From Anaerosalibacter sp. Marseille-P3206 (GTDB lineage: Bacteria; Bacillota; Clostridia; Tissierellales; Sporanaerobacteraceae): 64,000 nucleotides of DNA. Positions 57,199-64,000 of the stretch are shown one piece after another. The DNA lies in the NCBI RefSeq assembly GCF_900155565.1, contig NZ_FUHM01000002.1, forward strand, positions 620,001-684,000, read 5' to 3'. Below the pieces are notes generated by a model. The model searched no databases and was not told the origin of the DNA. It was given only the letters and a program-made list of their open reading frames with translations. The translations under genes were made by a program, and so were the position numbers. Every line of letters begins with the position of its first letter. Position 1 is the stretch's first letter.

Positions 57199-57927
57199 CT
57201 ATACCTTAGCTACATATTCGTAAGGTAAAGTTATTATCCTTCCAGGAGTCTCTATTTCTACTAATTGCTTTAATGTATCTTTAACTATTCCTGTTTGCAT
57301 TGGTATATTGTTAGGTTCTCCAGCATTAGCTCCCATTGGTACTAATGGAGCTGTACATCTTGGTGTACCAGTTTGTCTTACAACAGGAGGAAGAGCAGCA
57401 ATAATTATAGTTGGTATTCCTGCTTCCTCAATCGCTCTCTGCACAAGCACGGCAGAGCGGTGACAAGTACCTCACCCTCCTGTCATTATTACTCCGTCTA
57501 CTCCTTCTTCCTTTAAGATTTGAGCTATTTCAGGTCCTGTATGTTCGATGAAGTATTGAACGTCTCCACCGCCACCCATGAAACCTATATGTTTCGGAGC
57601 TACACCTTTTATAAATCCTTCATCAGCTAGCTCTCTAAGTCTATCTATAGGGAACATACAATTTATATCTTTATTTACATCACTATTATCGTATCCACCA
57701 TGAGATACCATTAAATCTTCTGATTTTACGTCACCAGGAACAATTCTATAGGAAGTATCTCCTGATAAATTAAATCTTTCATCAGATTTTAAATGCACAC
57801 CTGCTGCTGTGGCTATAGCAATAACCATTTCATTTAATGGCTTAGTTACTGGAGTCCACACAGGTTGTGGTGTAATAGGTACATATATCTCAGATTGAAT
57901 ACCTTTTATCACTGTAAGACCCATCAT
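57199..57927 (-). CDS. prdB: D-proline reductase selenoprotein subunit PrdB (in-frame UGA = Sec152)
   Basis: PrdB carries the selenocysteine that attacks D-proline on the pyruvoyl-activated PrdA, opening the ring to 5-aminovalerate. Reading through the TGA at 57472-57474 gives 242 residues; Sec is residue 152 in MTGG-U-GTCHRSAVLVQ, that is a UxxC redox motif, the known PrdB active site. Both sides of the UGA are in frame and conserved-looking (GFMGGGGDVQYFIEHTGPEI before; GIPTIIIAALPPVVRQTGTP after), so this is not a frameshift or pseudogene. A hairpin with SECIS geometry follows the UGA. The host needs SelA, SelB, SelC and SelD, none of which is in the window. Confidence 0.96.
57434..57474 (-). 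promoter_or_regulatory. Selenocysteine UGA and bacterial SECIS hairpin in prdB
   Basis: The UGA codon is 57472-57474. Thirteen nt downstream in the mRNA, GCTCTGC (57452-57458) pairs with GCAGAGAGC (57434-57442, one bulged A) around the 9-nt loop CGTGCTTGT. The loop starts 20 nt after the UGA, inside the distance window of bacterial SECIS elements, and the stem is in coding sequence as expected for SelB recognition. Confidence 0.85.
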
Positions 57928-57936
57928 TTTCCCTCC

Positions 57937-58209
57937 TTATAATTCACTACCGTTATCAATTCTTTTTTGAAGTTGTCTTTTTCCATATAAATAATGCTCA
58001 TTTATTTCTTCATCAATAACCTCAGGATAGGTCATTAAAAATCCTACTATCTGTCCTTCTTTGAGATTATTTTCACTGATGACCATTCTTTTAGGAACCC
58101 TCATCTGTCCCATTCTTCCCTTAAAATCAATAACTACAGATCCATCAGTTACTTCTATTATTATACCTTCATAATATCTTTCTGAAGAAATATATTTAAG
58201 TTTATCCAT
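57937..58209 (-). CDS. Small proline reductase cluster protein (90 aa)
   Basis: A protein of 90 residues encoded between prdA and prdB. It begins MDKLKYISSERYYEGIIIEV and has a small beta-barrel-like first half (VTDGSVVIDFKGRMGQMRVP; MVISENNLKEGQIVGFLMTY) and a helical, charged end (EEINEHYLYGKRQLQKRIDN). The same slot in other prd operons holds a small unnamed protein, so I take it as a conserved partner; I recall a CBO2463/CBO2479-type family name but cannot check it. It may help PrdA processing or Sec-subunit assembly, which is speculation. Its start overlaps the prdA stop by 1 nt (TAATG), and the gap to prdB is 9 nt, so stoichiometric coupling with PrdA is likely. Confidence 0.8.
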   Translation of the reverse strand: MDKLKYISSERYYEGIIIEVTDGSVVIDFKGRMGQMRVPKRMVISENNLKEGQIVGFLMTYPEVIDEEINEHYLYGKRQLQKRIDNGSEL

Positions 58210-60083
58210 TATTTTTCACCATCAAGGTCTTTTTCATATTTTCTTCTTCTCTTTTCACTCATTTTTAGAGAAGTTTCATTTTTAACAAGCTCTATCTTTC
58301 TACCAGTTTGTTCTTCAATTAATTTTATATTGTTTTTCTTAACTTCAGGATTGAACTTTCTTTCTGGAGCTACTACTTCTTCTCCAGCCATCTTAGTTTT
58401 TAACATGCTTAAAGCTCTTATAGCATCTTCATGGCATAGACAGTTATTACCTAATACTTCATTTTCAATACCTTGTCTTGACTTATTATTGTCAATCATA
58501 GCGTCCATATATTTGTTTCCTACAACAAGTTGTCCTTGAACTGCTGAGAATGTCATTCCAACTACTGATACATCTCTCATACCTATTTCTTCTATATGGC
58601 TAGCAAAATCAACGTGGTTGTTTCCAAAGCCTTCTGTTGTAACAATAGCTCCATCAACATCCATTGCTTCAATTGCCATTCCAAGAAGTTTTGATACATA
58701 GAATTTCTCAGTATTTGCTTGAGGTGAACCAACAAATACTACAGCTGCTAAATCTATTTCATCATCTTTCATTGCTTCTAATACTAATGGTTCTCTGAAA
58801 TAATGTCTTGAAGTTTCTTTTGAAGCTGGCCCTATACAAGTTAATGCATGAATACATCCATCTAATACTTGTAATGGTGAAACTACTATAGGCACATTAC
58901 CTAAGTCAACATTTGCCTTAGCTCCTATTACTCCTACAGGTTCTTGAGGAAGTATATAGTTATCATGCATAGCACCTTGTCCCATTATTTCTTTAACTAT
59001 AACTACTTTCTTCTTGCCAGGTCTTCTCTTTTGAACAAATTCTTCATTTCTTACAACTAAACTTTCATCAGCTTTCTTCAAAGCTTCTCTTATTTCTTGT
59101 GTAATAAAGTCAGTAGCTTTGTGAGCAGCCATAGGTCCTGGTCTTTCCATGTTCTTACCAGCTTTTATTATTACATTTGTCTTTATAAATATTTCTCCCA
59201 TTTCTGGTGAACCAGGTCTGCTCCACATGATATTTTCTTCAAGTATACCTTCTGATGAACCAAACTCACCTATTTGTACACCATTCACATCTGTTCCTGT
59301 TACCATGACAATTGCACCATCAATAACCCTAGTTACTCCTCCACCTACTTCGCCTTCTTCTTTTGTAGCTATAGGTTGAACATCCATGATAGTATCTGAA
59401 TATTCATTGTATCTTTCAGGTGTTATGATATCTAAAGTCATACTTACTACTAAATCTTGTGTTTTTACAGCATCTTCACAAATACCTTCTCTTATATAAA
59501 GAGTTGTTCCATCTATTTTAGTTTCTTCTCCAAATTTTACTTCATCAATTTTGAAATACTTTCTTTCAAGTTTTCTTAATTCTTTTTCTTCTTGAACAAC
59601 CTCTTCACTTTTGCTTTCTACTTGTGGCACTTCGATAGCTTCCACATTTTCAGCAAAGCCTTCTCCCATCATAGGATAAGGAATTTCAATATCTATATCT
59701 TTACCTTCTCCGATATGGATTTTAATGTTTCCAACACTAATTTCTTCTTGACTATTTGTGTTTGCAACTTTAATTTCTTTTTCTGGTGATTTTTCTTCTA
59801 CTTCTTTACTTTCATCTTCACTTTCAATTTCAGTTATTCCTTCTAGTAAATCTTCTGTTAGGGGGGTAAGTGAATCTATTGTTTTTAAAAGTTTTGCTCC
59901 TAATACCTGTCCTATTTTAAGGGCATTTTCTGGTATTGTTACAAGTCCAGAGTCTTCTAAATCTGGAATTAAATTTGGATCTTCCAAATTTTCAGGACTA
60001 ATAATAGTTCCTTCTTCAAATCTACAGCAAGTAACTGCATAAGAATTCTTATGCTCCATAGCTGTTTCCATTGTTATTGACAT
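58209..60083 (-). CDS. prdA: D-proline reductase proprotein PrdA
   Basis: PrdA is cut into a large N-terminal and a small C-terminal subunit; the new N-terminal Cys becomes the pyruvoyl group that binds proline. The cleavage site is recognisable as Thr415-Cys416 in DGCIHALTCIGPASKETSRH, which would give subunits of about 45 and 23 kDa, as known for the Clostridium sticklandii enzyme. Residues 85-175 are a highly charged Glu/Lys stretch. Other conserved parts are EEGEVGGGVTRVIDGAIVMV, WSRPGSPEMGEIFIKTNV, VPIVVSPLQVLDGC and IVTTEGFGNNHVDF. The start follows GGAGGG. First gene of the operon, from a sigma-54 promoter at 60155-60172. Confidence 0.96.
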   Translation of the reverse strand: MSITMETAMEHKNSYAVTCCRFEEGTIISPENLEDPNLIPDLEDSGLVTIPENALKIGQVLGAKLLKTIDSLTPLTEDLLEGITEIESEDESKEVEEKSPEKEIKVANTNSQEEISVGNIKIHIGEGKDIDIEIPYPMMGEGFAENVEAIEVPQVESKSEEVVQEEKELRKLERKYFKIDEVKFGEETKIDGTTLYIREGICEDAVKTQDLVVSMTLDIITPERYNEYSDTIMDVQPIATKEEGEVGGGVTRVIDGAIVMVTGTDVNGVQIGEFGSSEGILEENIMWSRPGSPEMGEIFIKTNVIIKAGKNMERPGPMAAHKATDFITQEIREALKKADESLVVRNEEFVQKRRPGKKKVVIVKEIMGQGAMHDNYILPQEPVGVIGAKANVDLGNVPIVVSPLQVLDGCIHALTCIGPASKETSRHYFREPLVLEAMKDDEIDLAAVVFVGSPQANTEKFYVSKLLGMAIEAMDVDGAIVTTEGFGNNHVDFASHIEEIGMRDVSVVGMTFSAVQGQLVVGNKYMDAMIDNNKSRQGIENEVLGNNCLCHEDAIRALSMLKTKMAGEEVVAPERKFNPEVKKNNIKLIEEQTGRKIELVKNETSLKMSEKRRRKYEKDLDGEK

Positions 60084-60154
60084 ATTATCCCTCCAATCTA
60101 TATTTTGTTATATTAATAACATGCTTAAATATCATATCACCCTCACCATATTAT

Positions 60155-60172
60155 ATTGCAATATTCATGCCA
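60155..60172 (-). promoter_or_regulatory. Sigma-54 (-24/-12) promoter of the prd operon
   Basis: On the minus strand TGGCATGAATATTGCAAT has the invariant GG (60171-60170) and GC (60159-60158) exactly 10 nt apart. Transcription would start near 60147, giving a leader of about 63 nt before prdA. The activator gene prdR lies directly upstream, which makes the assignment strong. Confidence 0.85.
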
Positions 60173-60178
60173 AAGAAA

Positions 60179-60220
60179 TAGTTCCTGAAACATTGATTAT
60201 TGATACCTTTTCAGGAACTA
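60179..60220. promoter_or_regulatory. Perfect 12-bp inverted repeat just upstream of the prd -24 element
   Basis: TAGTTCCTGAAA (60179-60190) and TTTCAGGAACTA (60209-60220) pair perfectly across 18 nt. The nearer arm ends 7 nt from the -24 box. It could be a repressor or cofactor site, a site for DNA bending, or a terminator for read-through from prdR; there is no T-run, so a protein site is more likely. Confidence 0.5.
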
Positions 60221-60233
60221 AAATATTTACTTA

Positions 60234-60331
60234 TGACTATTTTTAGACTATTATTGTTTTTTTGCTTTGAATGCTTAAGTTTTCAAGGCAAAATCTTCGA
60301 CTACATAAAGTCATTAGTCTATTATTAGTCG
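60234..60331. promoter_or_regulatory. Candidate PrdR binding sites (two 19-bp copies in opposite orientation)
   Basis: Site 1 (60234-60252) is TGACTATTTTTAGACTATT and site 2 (60313-60331) is ATTAGTCTATTATTAGTCG. The reverse complement of site 1 matches site 2 at most positions (shared pattern TAGTCTA-N4-TAGTC). A further GACTA lies at 60299-60303. The sites are about 85-105 and 165-185 nt upstream of the predicted start, typical of sigma-54 activators. Confidence 0.55.
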
Positions 60332-60422
60332 TGTATTTTACTTATTGCGATTTTTAAAAACAATATTTTTAAATTCTAAACAATCCCCTCTATTATTTTA
60401 ACATATTATTTTATTAAATCAA

Positions 60423-62165
60423 TTAATTATCCATTCCATATTTTTTAAGTTTAGAATGAAGTGTAGTCCTAGGTATATTCAAGAGTATAGACGCTTCTTT
60501 TTTGTTACCATTTGAAATTTCCAATGCCTTTTTTATAATATTTAATTCAAATTTAGCTAATGATTTATTTAAATCAAAACCATCAACATTATAATTATAA
60601 AAATCACTAAAGTCTCTCTTAATAATATATTTTGGCAGATGTTCTAACGAAATAACTCCATTATTACACATTATAGCCATGTGTTCTACAACATTTTTTA
60701 GTTCTCTTATATTTCCTTTCCACTCATTTTCAACTAGTATTTCCACAACATTGCTTTCTATTTTAGGTAGTGGTTTGTTATTTTCTTTACAAAATTCTTT
60801 CAAAAAATAATCTACTAAAGGAACAATATCTTCCTTACGTTCTCTTAATGGTGGCAATTTAATTTCAACTACATTTATCCTATAAAAGAGGTCTTCCCTA
60901 AATGTTTCTTCTTTTACCATCTCAAGTAAATCTTTATTGGTAGCAGAAATAATTCTCACATTTAATGGTATATACTTTTCTCCTCCTACTTTTCTTATCT
61001 TTTTGTCTTGTAGTACTCTTAGTAGTTTTCCTTGCATAGATAATGGCAAATCACCTATTTCATCTAAAAAAAGAGTCCCTTCATTTGCCAACTCAAAAAA
61101 ACCACTTTTACCTTCCCTATTTGCCCCAGTAAAAGCTCCCCTAGTATATCCAAAGAACTCACTTTCAAATAATTCATAAGGTATAGCACTACAGTTTACT
61201 GGAACAAAATTTCCACTTAAACCACTGCAAAAATGTATTGCCCTCGCAAATTCTTCTTTTCCAGTACCACTTTCTCCTGTAATAAGTACTGAAACATTGG
61301 AAGGAGCTATCTGTTTAGAAATATTAATTTTCTCTTGAATCTTATTGCTACTTCCTATTATTCTTTTAAATGGTTCTTGAGCATAGCCTTTTATCTGTCT
61401 TTCCAATATCTCTAACTGTTGTCTTGCCTTATTCAATTCATTTTGCAGTTCTTCAACTTCACTTATATCTTTTTCTGTACTTACTACTCCATATAGTTTT
61501 CCATCTATAATAATAGGTGAAGCACTTATTATTACATGATATCCTTCCTTTGGAGAGTGATAGATGTTTTTAACACCCTCTTTTGTATCAGAAACCTTTA
61601 AATCCATAGCATTGGGAAAATATTTTTCTAATAGTTTTCCCTTAAGCTCAGTTTCACTAAAACCATAGAGTTTTTCTGCGTTTTTATTCCATATTACTAT
61701 TCTTCCTTTACTATCAACAACGCATACTGCTTCGTGAATATTATCAAATATATGTTTTATAGCTAATTCTGCTTCTTCAACACCTTTATAAAAATAATCT
61801 CCAATATGTTCTTCTCTTAGAATACCTACAATTACTCCATTTTCCAAAACCAAAAGCCTTCTAATATTGTTTTTAATCATTATACTTCTACAATTAAATA
61901 TACATTCATTAGAATCAACTGAAATAATATCTCTTGACATAATCCTATCTAATGACACTTTAGAAAAATCTTGACCCATTACTTTTTTAATATCTGACAT
62001 AGTGACTATTCCACAAATATTATCTTCATCATATACTATTATTTCTTTTTTGATATTGTGAAGTAAATGCTCAACTGCAACATCTAAATTTTCTTCTCTA
62101 TTCATTTTGAAAAAATCACTACTCATTACATCTTTAACTGGAATACTGTAGGATTGTAAAAACAT
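60423..62165 (-). CDS. prdR: Sigma-54-dependent activator PrdR
   Basis: PrdR turns on the proline reductase operon in response to proline. The 580-residue protein has two CBS domains (residues 10-65 and 75-125), a PAS domain (about 135-235, with NIHEAVCVVDSKGRIVIWNK), a short coiled linker, and the AAA+ domain with Walker A GESGTGKE (297-304), the sigma-54 contact loop GAFTGA (343-348), Walker B TLFLDEIGDLP and the Arg-finger region. The C-terminal Fis-type helix-turn-helix is KKALEISNGNKKEASILLNI. The intact GAFTGA shows it is a true sigma-54 activator. It lies directly upstream of prdA with its own sigma-A promoter. Confidence 0.93.
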   Translation of the reverse strand: MFLQSYSIPVKDVMSSDFFKMNREENLDVAVEHLLHNIKKEIIVYDEDNICGIVTMSDIKKVMGQDFSKVSLDRIMSRDIISVDSNECIFNCRSIMIKNNIRRLLVLENGVIVGILREEHIGDYFYKGVEEAELAIKHIFDNIHEAVCVVDSKGRIVIWNKNAEKLYGFSETELKGKLLEKYFPNAMDLKVSDTKEGVKNIYHSPKEGYHVIISASPIIIDGKLYGVVSTEKDISEVEELQNELNKARQQLEILERQIKGYAQEPFKRIIGSSNKIQEKINISKQIAPSNVSVLITGESGTGKEEFARAIHFCSGLSGNFVPVNCSAIPYELFESEFFGYTRGAFTGANREGKSGFFELANEGTLFLDEIGDLPLSMQGKLLRVLQDKKIRKVGGEKYIPLNVRIISATNKDLLEMVKEETFREDLFYRINVVEIKLPPLRERKEDIVPLVDYFLKEFCKENNKPLPKIESNVVEILVENEWKGNIRELKNVVEHMAIMCNNGVISLEHLPKYIIKRDFSDFYNYNVDGFDLNKSLAKFELNIIKKALEISNGNKKEASILLNIPRTTLHSKLKKYGMDN

Positions 62166-62194
62166 ATTAACACCTCTCTTATCTAATTAATAAT

Positions 62195-62223
62195 AGTTTA
62201 CACTATTTATAAATTAATCTCAA
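62195..62223 (-). promoter_or_regulatory. Probable sigma-A promoter of prdR
   Basis: TTGAGA (62218-62223), 17-nt spacer, TAAACT (62195-62200) on the minus strand, about 30 nt before the prdR start codon. The match is moderate. Confidence 0.5.
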
Positions 62224-62299
62224 TTTTATTGTTAATTTTTATAAAAATAGAAATACTATATTATGAGGATTGAACATTTTTAAGAAGGGAGTGCAAGAA

Positions 62300-62380
62300 G
62301 TGGCAAAAGATAAGAACAATAAAAAAGGTTCTAACAAAAAACAAAAAAGTAGTAAAGACAACAATAAAGAAGAAGGTTAG
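62300..62380 (+). CDS. Tiny lysine-rich protein (26 aa)
   Basis: GTG 62300 starts a reading frame of 26 codons: VAKDKNNKKGSNKKQKSSKD then NNKEEG and TAG. The product is almost wholly Lys, Asn, Ser and Gln, so it would be disordered and strongly basic (10 Lys against 4 acidic). AAGGGAG lies 8-9 nt upstream and a perfect 12-bp terminator begins 1 nt after the stop, so the unit has all parts of a real gene although far below usual annotation limits. It is divergent from prdR and convergent with the M24 peptidase gene. An RNA or ribosome contact role would suit the composition but is speculative. Confidence 0.6.
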   Translation: MAKDKNNKKGSNKKQKSSKDNNKEEG

Positions 62381-62381
62381 C

Positions 62382-62409
62382 AAAACCTCAGGCCAAAGCC
62401 TGAGGTTTT
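62382..62409. terminator. Strong bidirectional terminator between the 26-aa gene and the M24 peptidase gene
   Basis: AAAACCTCAGGC (62382-62393) and GCCTGAGGTTTT (62398-62409) form a perfect 12-bp stem with a CAAA loop, with A-runs and T-runs on the two sides. Confidence 0.93.
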
Positions 62410-62419
62410 GTTAAGTAAA

Positions 62420-63493
62420 TTATATTGTAATAAGTTCTTTAGGGGAATGTGTAATTATGTCTATTCCATCTTCTTTTATAACTACTGTATCTTCTATTCT
62501 TACACCGCCCCATCCTGGGATATATATTCCAGGTTCAACGGTTACAACAAAGTTTTCCTTAAGAACTGTAGTACAATTTACTCCCATAAAAGGAATTTCA
62601 TGAAGTTCAAGTCCCAATCCATGACCTAATCCATGTCCAAAATACTTATTATACTCGCCCATGGACTCTCTTACTTTTTTGTCTACTTCTTCACCAGTGA
62701 TACCTGCTCTTACTGTATCTAATCCTATTTGTTGCGCTTTCTTAACTAGATTATAAATCTTAAGTTGCTCTTCACTAGCTTCACCAACAACAACGGTTCT
62801 AGTCATATCAGAATGATATCCTTTGTATAATGCTCCAAAATCCATTGTCACGAAATCTCCATATTCAATAACCTTATCAGAAGGTTGCCCGTGAGGAAGA
62901 GATGTCTTCTTGCCAGATATAAATATGGTATCAAAACTAACATCTTCAGCTCCTAATTTCCTCATCTTATAGTCTAGTTCCAATGCTAATTCTATCTCTG
63001 TCATGCCAACTTTTATTTGTTTAAGTATATGTGAATATGCTTCATCTGCTATTTCTGACGCTTTCTTTATAAGGCTTATTTCTTCTTCATCCTTAATAAT
63101 TCTTAATCCTTCAACTAAATAAGAAGTTGGTACCAATTCTATATCTTGAAGTTTTTTAGACATATTCTCATACATACTAAAAGTCAAATATTCCTTTTCA
63201 AATCCTATTCTCTTAACCCCATCCTTTTTTGCCAAATCATTTACTGTTTCCATAAGTGGCTTCCAAGGTGAAGTTGAACCATATCTTACAACATCAAAAC
63301 CATCGCATTGAGCTTCTGCCTGTTCTGTATATCTAGAATCTGTAATGAAATAATTATTTTTACTTGTAATAAATACAAAAGAATCACAACCAGTAAATCT
63401 ACTTATATACCTTACATTTGGTACAGTAACTAAGAAAAGCCCATCAATATTATTTTCATCCATTACTGTTTTTAATGCATCTATTCTTGACAT
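62420..63493 (-). CDS. M24 family Xaa-Pro peptidase
   Basis: A protein of 357 residues with a creatinase-like N-domain (NIDGLFLVTVPNVRYISRFT; YFITDSRYTEQAEAQ) and the pita-bread catalytic domain: VTMDFGALYKGYHSDMTRTV (two Asp), GHGLGHGLGLELHEIPFM (His), VTVEPGIYIPGWGG (Glu) and VRIEDTVVI (Glu). This is the short PepQ/YpdF-like class that cleaves Xaa-Pro dipeptides or N-terminal Xaa-Pro. The start is ATG 63493, 5 nt after GGAGGTG; readings back to 63550 overlap the upstream gene. It follows the glycyl radical enzyme gene by 19 nt and is probably cotranscribed with it, linking proline (or hydroxyproline) release to its fermentation. Confidence 0.93.
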   Translation of the reverse strand: MSRIDALKTVMDENNIDGLFLVTVPNVRYISRFTGCDSFVFITSKNNYFITDSRYTEQAEAQCDGFDVVRYGSTSPWKPLMETVNDLAKKDGVKRIGFEKEYLTFSMYENMSKKLQDIELVPTSYLVEGLRIIKDEEEISLIKKASEIADEAYSHILKQIKVGMTEIELALELDYKMRKLGAEDVSFDTIFISGKKTSLPHGQPSDKVIEYGDFVTMDFGALYKGYHSDMTRTVVVGEASEEQLKIYNLVKKAQQIGLDTVRAGITGEEVDKKVRESMGEYNKYFGHGLGHGLGLELHEIPFMGVNCTTVLKENFVVTVEPGIYIPGWGGVRIEDTVVIKEDGIDIITHSPKELITI

Positions 63494-63512
63494 CAAAACA
63501 CCTCCAATTATA

Positions 63513-64000
63513 TTAAAAGCTGTCATGTTCTGTACGATTAATAATCTCATTTTGTAACTCTGTATTTAAATCACAGAAATAATCACTATATCCTGCTACT
63601 CTTACAATTAAATCCTTGTACTTTTCAGGATACTTTTGTGCTTCCTTTAAGGTTTCAGCATTTACTACATTAAATTGAATATGATGACCACCCATTTTGA
63701 AATATGCTCTAACTAAATGCAACAAATTGTCTATTCCTTGTTCATCCTCTAATAACCTAGGTGTAAACTTTTGATTTAGAAGTGTACCACCAGTTTTTAT
63801 ATGATCCATTTTTGAAGCTGATTTAATAACTGCTGTAGGACCATATTGATCACGTCCCTGTACTGGAGAAATACCTTCAGATAGTGGTTCCTTAGCTTTT
63901 CTACCATCTGCAGTTGCTCCTAATACTGAACCAAAATAAACATGACATGTAGTAGGAAGCATATTTATTCTATACTGTCCGCCCTTCATATTCACTCTAC
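63513..64000 (-). CDS. Glycyl radical enzyme, C-terminal part (probable trans-4-hydroxy-L-proline dehydratase)
   Basis: The last 162 residues of a pyruvate formate-lyase family glycyl radical enzyme; the reading frame stays open to the right edge. The segments MKGGQYRINMLPTTCHVYFG, ATADGRKAKEPLSEGISPVQG and TGGTLLNQKFTP are shared by dehydratase-type members, and the radical Gly is in VRVAGYSDYF, 26 residues from the end. The SDYF ending, the M24 peptidase 19 nt downstream and the proline reductase cluster nearby suggest the hydroxyproline dehydratase HypD, which feeds pyrroline-5-carboxylate to proline. The active-site Cys and substrate residues lie outside the window, so a choline, glycerol or other dehydratase cannot be excluded. 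Confidence 0.7.
   Translation of the reverse strand, partial: RVNMKGGQYRINMLPTTCHVYFGSVLGATADGRKAKEPLSEGISPVQGRDQYGPTAVIKSASKMDHIKTGGTLLNQKFTPRLLEDEQGIDNLLHLVRAYFKMGGHHIQFNVVNAETLKEAQKYPEKYKDLIVRVAGYSDYFCDLNTELQNEIINRTEHDSF

Noticed and set aside
57199-57927. prdB read as two genes or as a frameshifted pseudogene
   Set aside because: The break is a TGA in the same frame, in a MTGG-U-GTC context, with a SECIS-like hairpin after it; this is a selenocysteine codon.

Overview
This is low-GC (about 30%) bacterial DNA with Firmicutes signatures: strong AGGAGG-type ribosome binding sites, sigma-A promoters of the TTGACA-N17-TATAAT kind, HPr plus HPr kinase, WhiA, YvcK, RapZ and GatCAB. A D-proline reductase selenoprotein operon, pyruvate:ferredoxin oxidoreductase, a glycyl radical enzyme and many peptidases point to a strictly anaerobic, amino-acid (Stickland) fermenting clostridium-like organism. 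Tissierellales or Peptostreptococcaceae-type clostridia are my best guess; genus cannot be fixed from this window. No tRNA, rRNA, CRISPR array, transposase or phage gene was seen.

Layout. (1) 1-31.6 kb, mostly minus strand, is a chromosomal backbone: uvrC, pspC-like, hprK, then murB, PHP phosphoesterase, rapZ, yvcK, whiA, ptsH, dnaE, pfkA and pyk (cut by the left edge). Metabolic genes are set into this backbone: nifJ and an orphan solute-binding protein between hprK and murB, an M42 peptidase and a Nudix gene between yvcK and whiA, and a sigma-54-driven YjiH-type membrane protein between ptsH and dnaE. recX, an M24 peptidase, an OsmC protein, a GerMN lipoprotein and a large N-acetylmuramoyl-L-alanine amidase follow. 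(2) 31.7-37.7 kb is a complete oligopeptide ABC transporter (oppBCDF, with oppA under its own promoter) carrying a CodY-like box upstream. (3) 38-51.6 kb holds gatCAB, ligA, pcrA (interrupted by a 361-residue intein with a GIY-YIG-like nuclease domain), map, a TPR protein, a Zn/Cd/Pb P-type ATPase with an ArsR/SmtB-like operator, and a nitroreductase-like gene. (4) 51.6-56.1 kb holds a YtrA-type GntR/ABC operon and a second, intein-free UvrD-like helicase. (5) 56.2-62.2 kb is the D-proline reductase cluster: prdR (sigma-54 activator), prdA (pyruvoyl proprotein), a small cluster protein, prdB (in-frame UGA = selenocysteine, with a SECIS hairpin) and prdF (proline racemase). (6) 62.3-64 kb has a 26-residue Lys-rich peptide gene, an Xaa-Pro-type M24 peptidase and the C-terminus of a glycyl radical enzyme that may be a hydroxyproline dehydratase.

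How it fits together (inference): peptides enter through Opp, M42 and two M24 peptidases release amino acids including proline, PrdF converts L-proline to D-proline, and PrdAB reduces it as a Stickland electron acceptor while NifJ oxidises pyruvate. Transcription of prdA starts from a well-formed -24/-12 promoter preceded by two copies of a 19-bp repeat, in opposite orientation, that are good candidates for PrdR binding sites. A second good -24/-12 promoter drives the yjiH-like gene, with a different upstream repeat (TGCAAAA) that overlaps the -35 box of the divergent dnaE promoter.

Most interesting items: the GIY-YIG-like intein in pcrA with a natural empty site in the paralogue; the two sigma-54 promoters with distinct candidate enhancer sites; a terminator-like hairpin inside the dnaE leader; a family of dispersed palindromes with a GGACGGT core; and a very small Lys-rich gene beside prdR.
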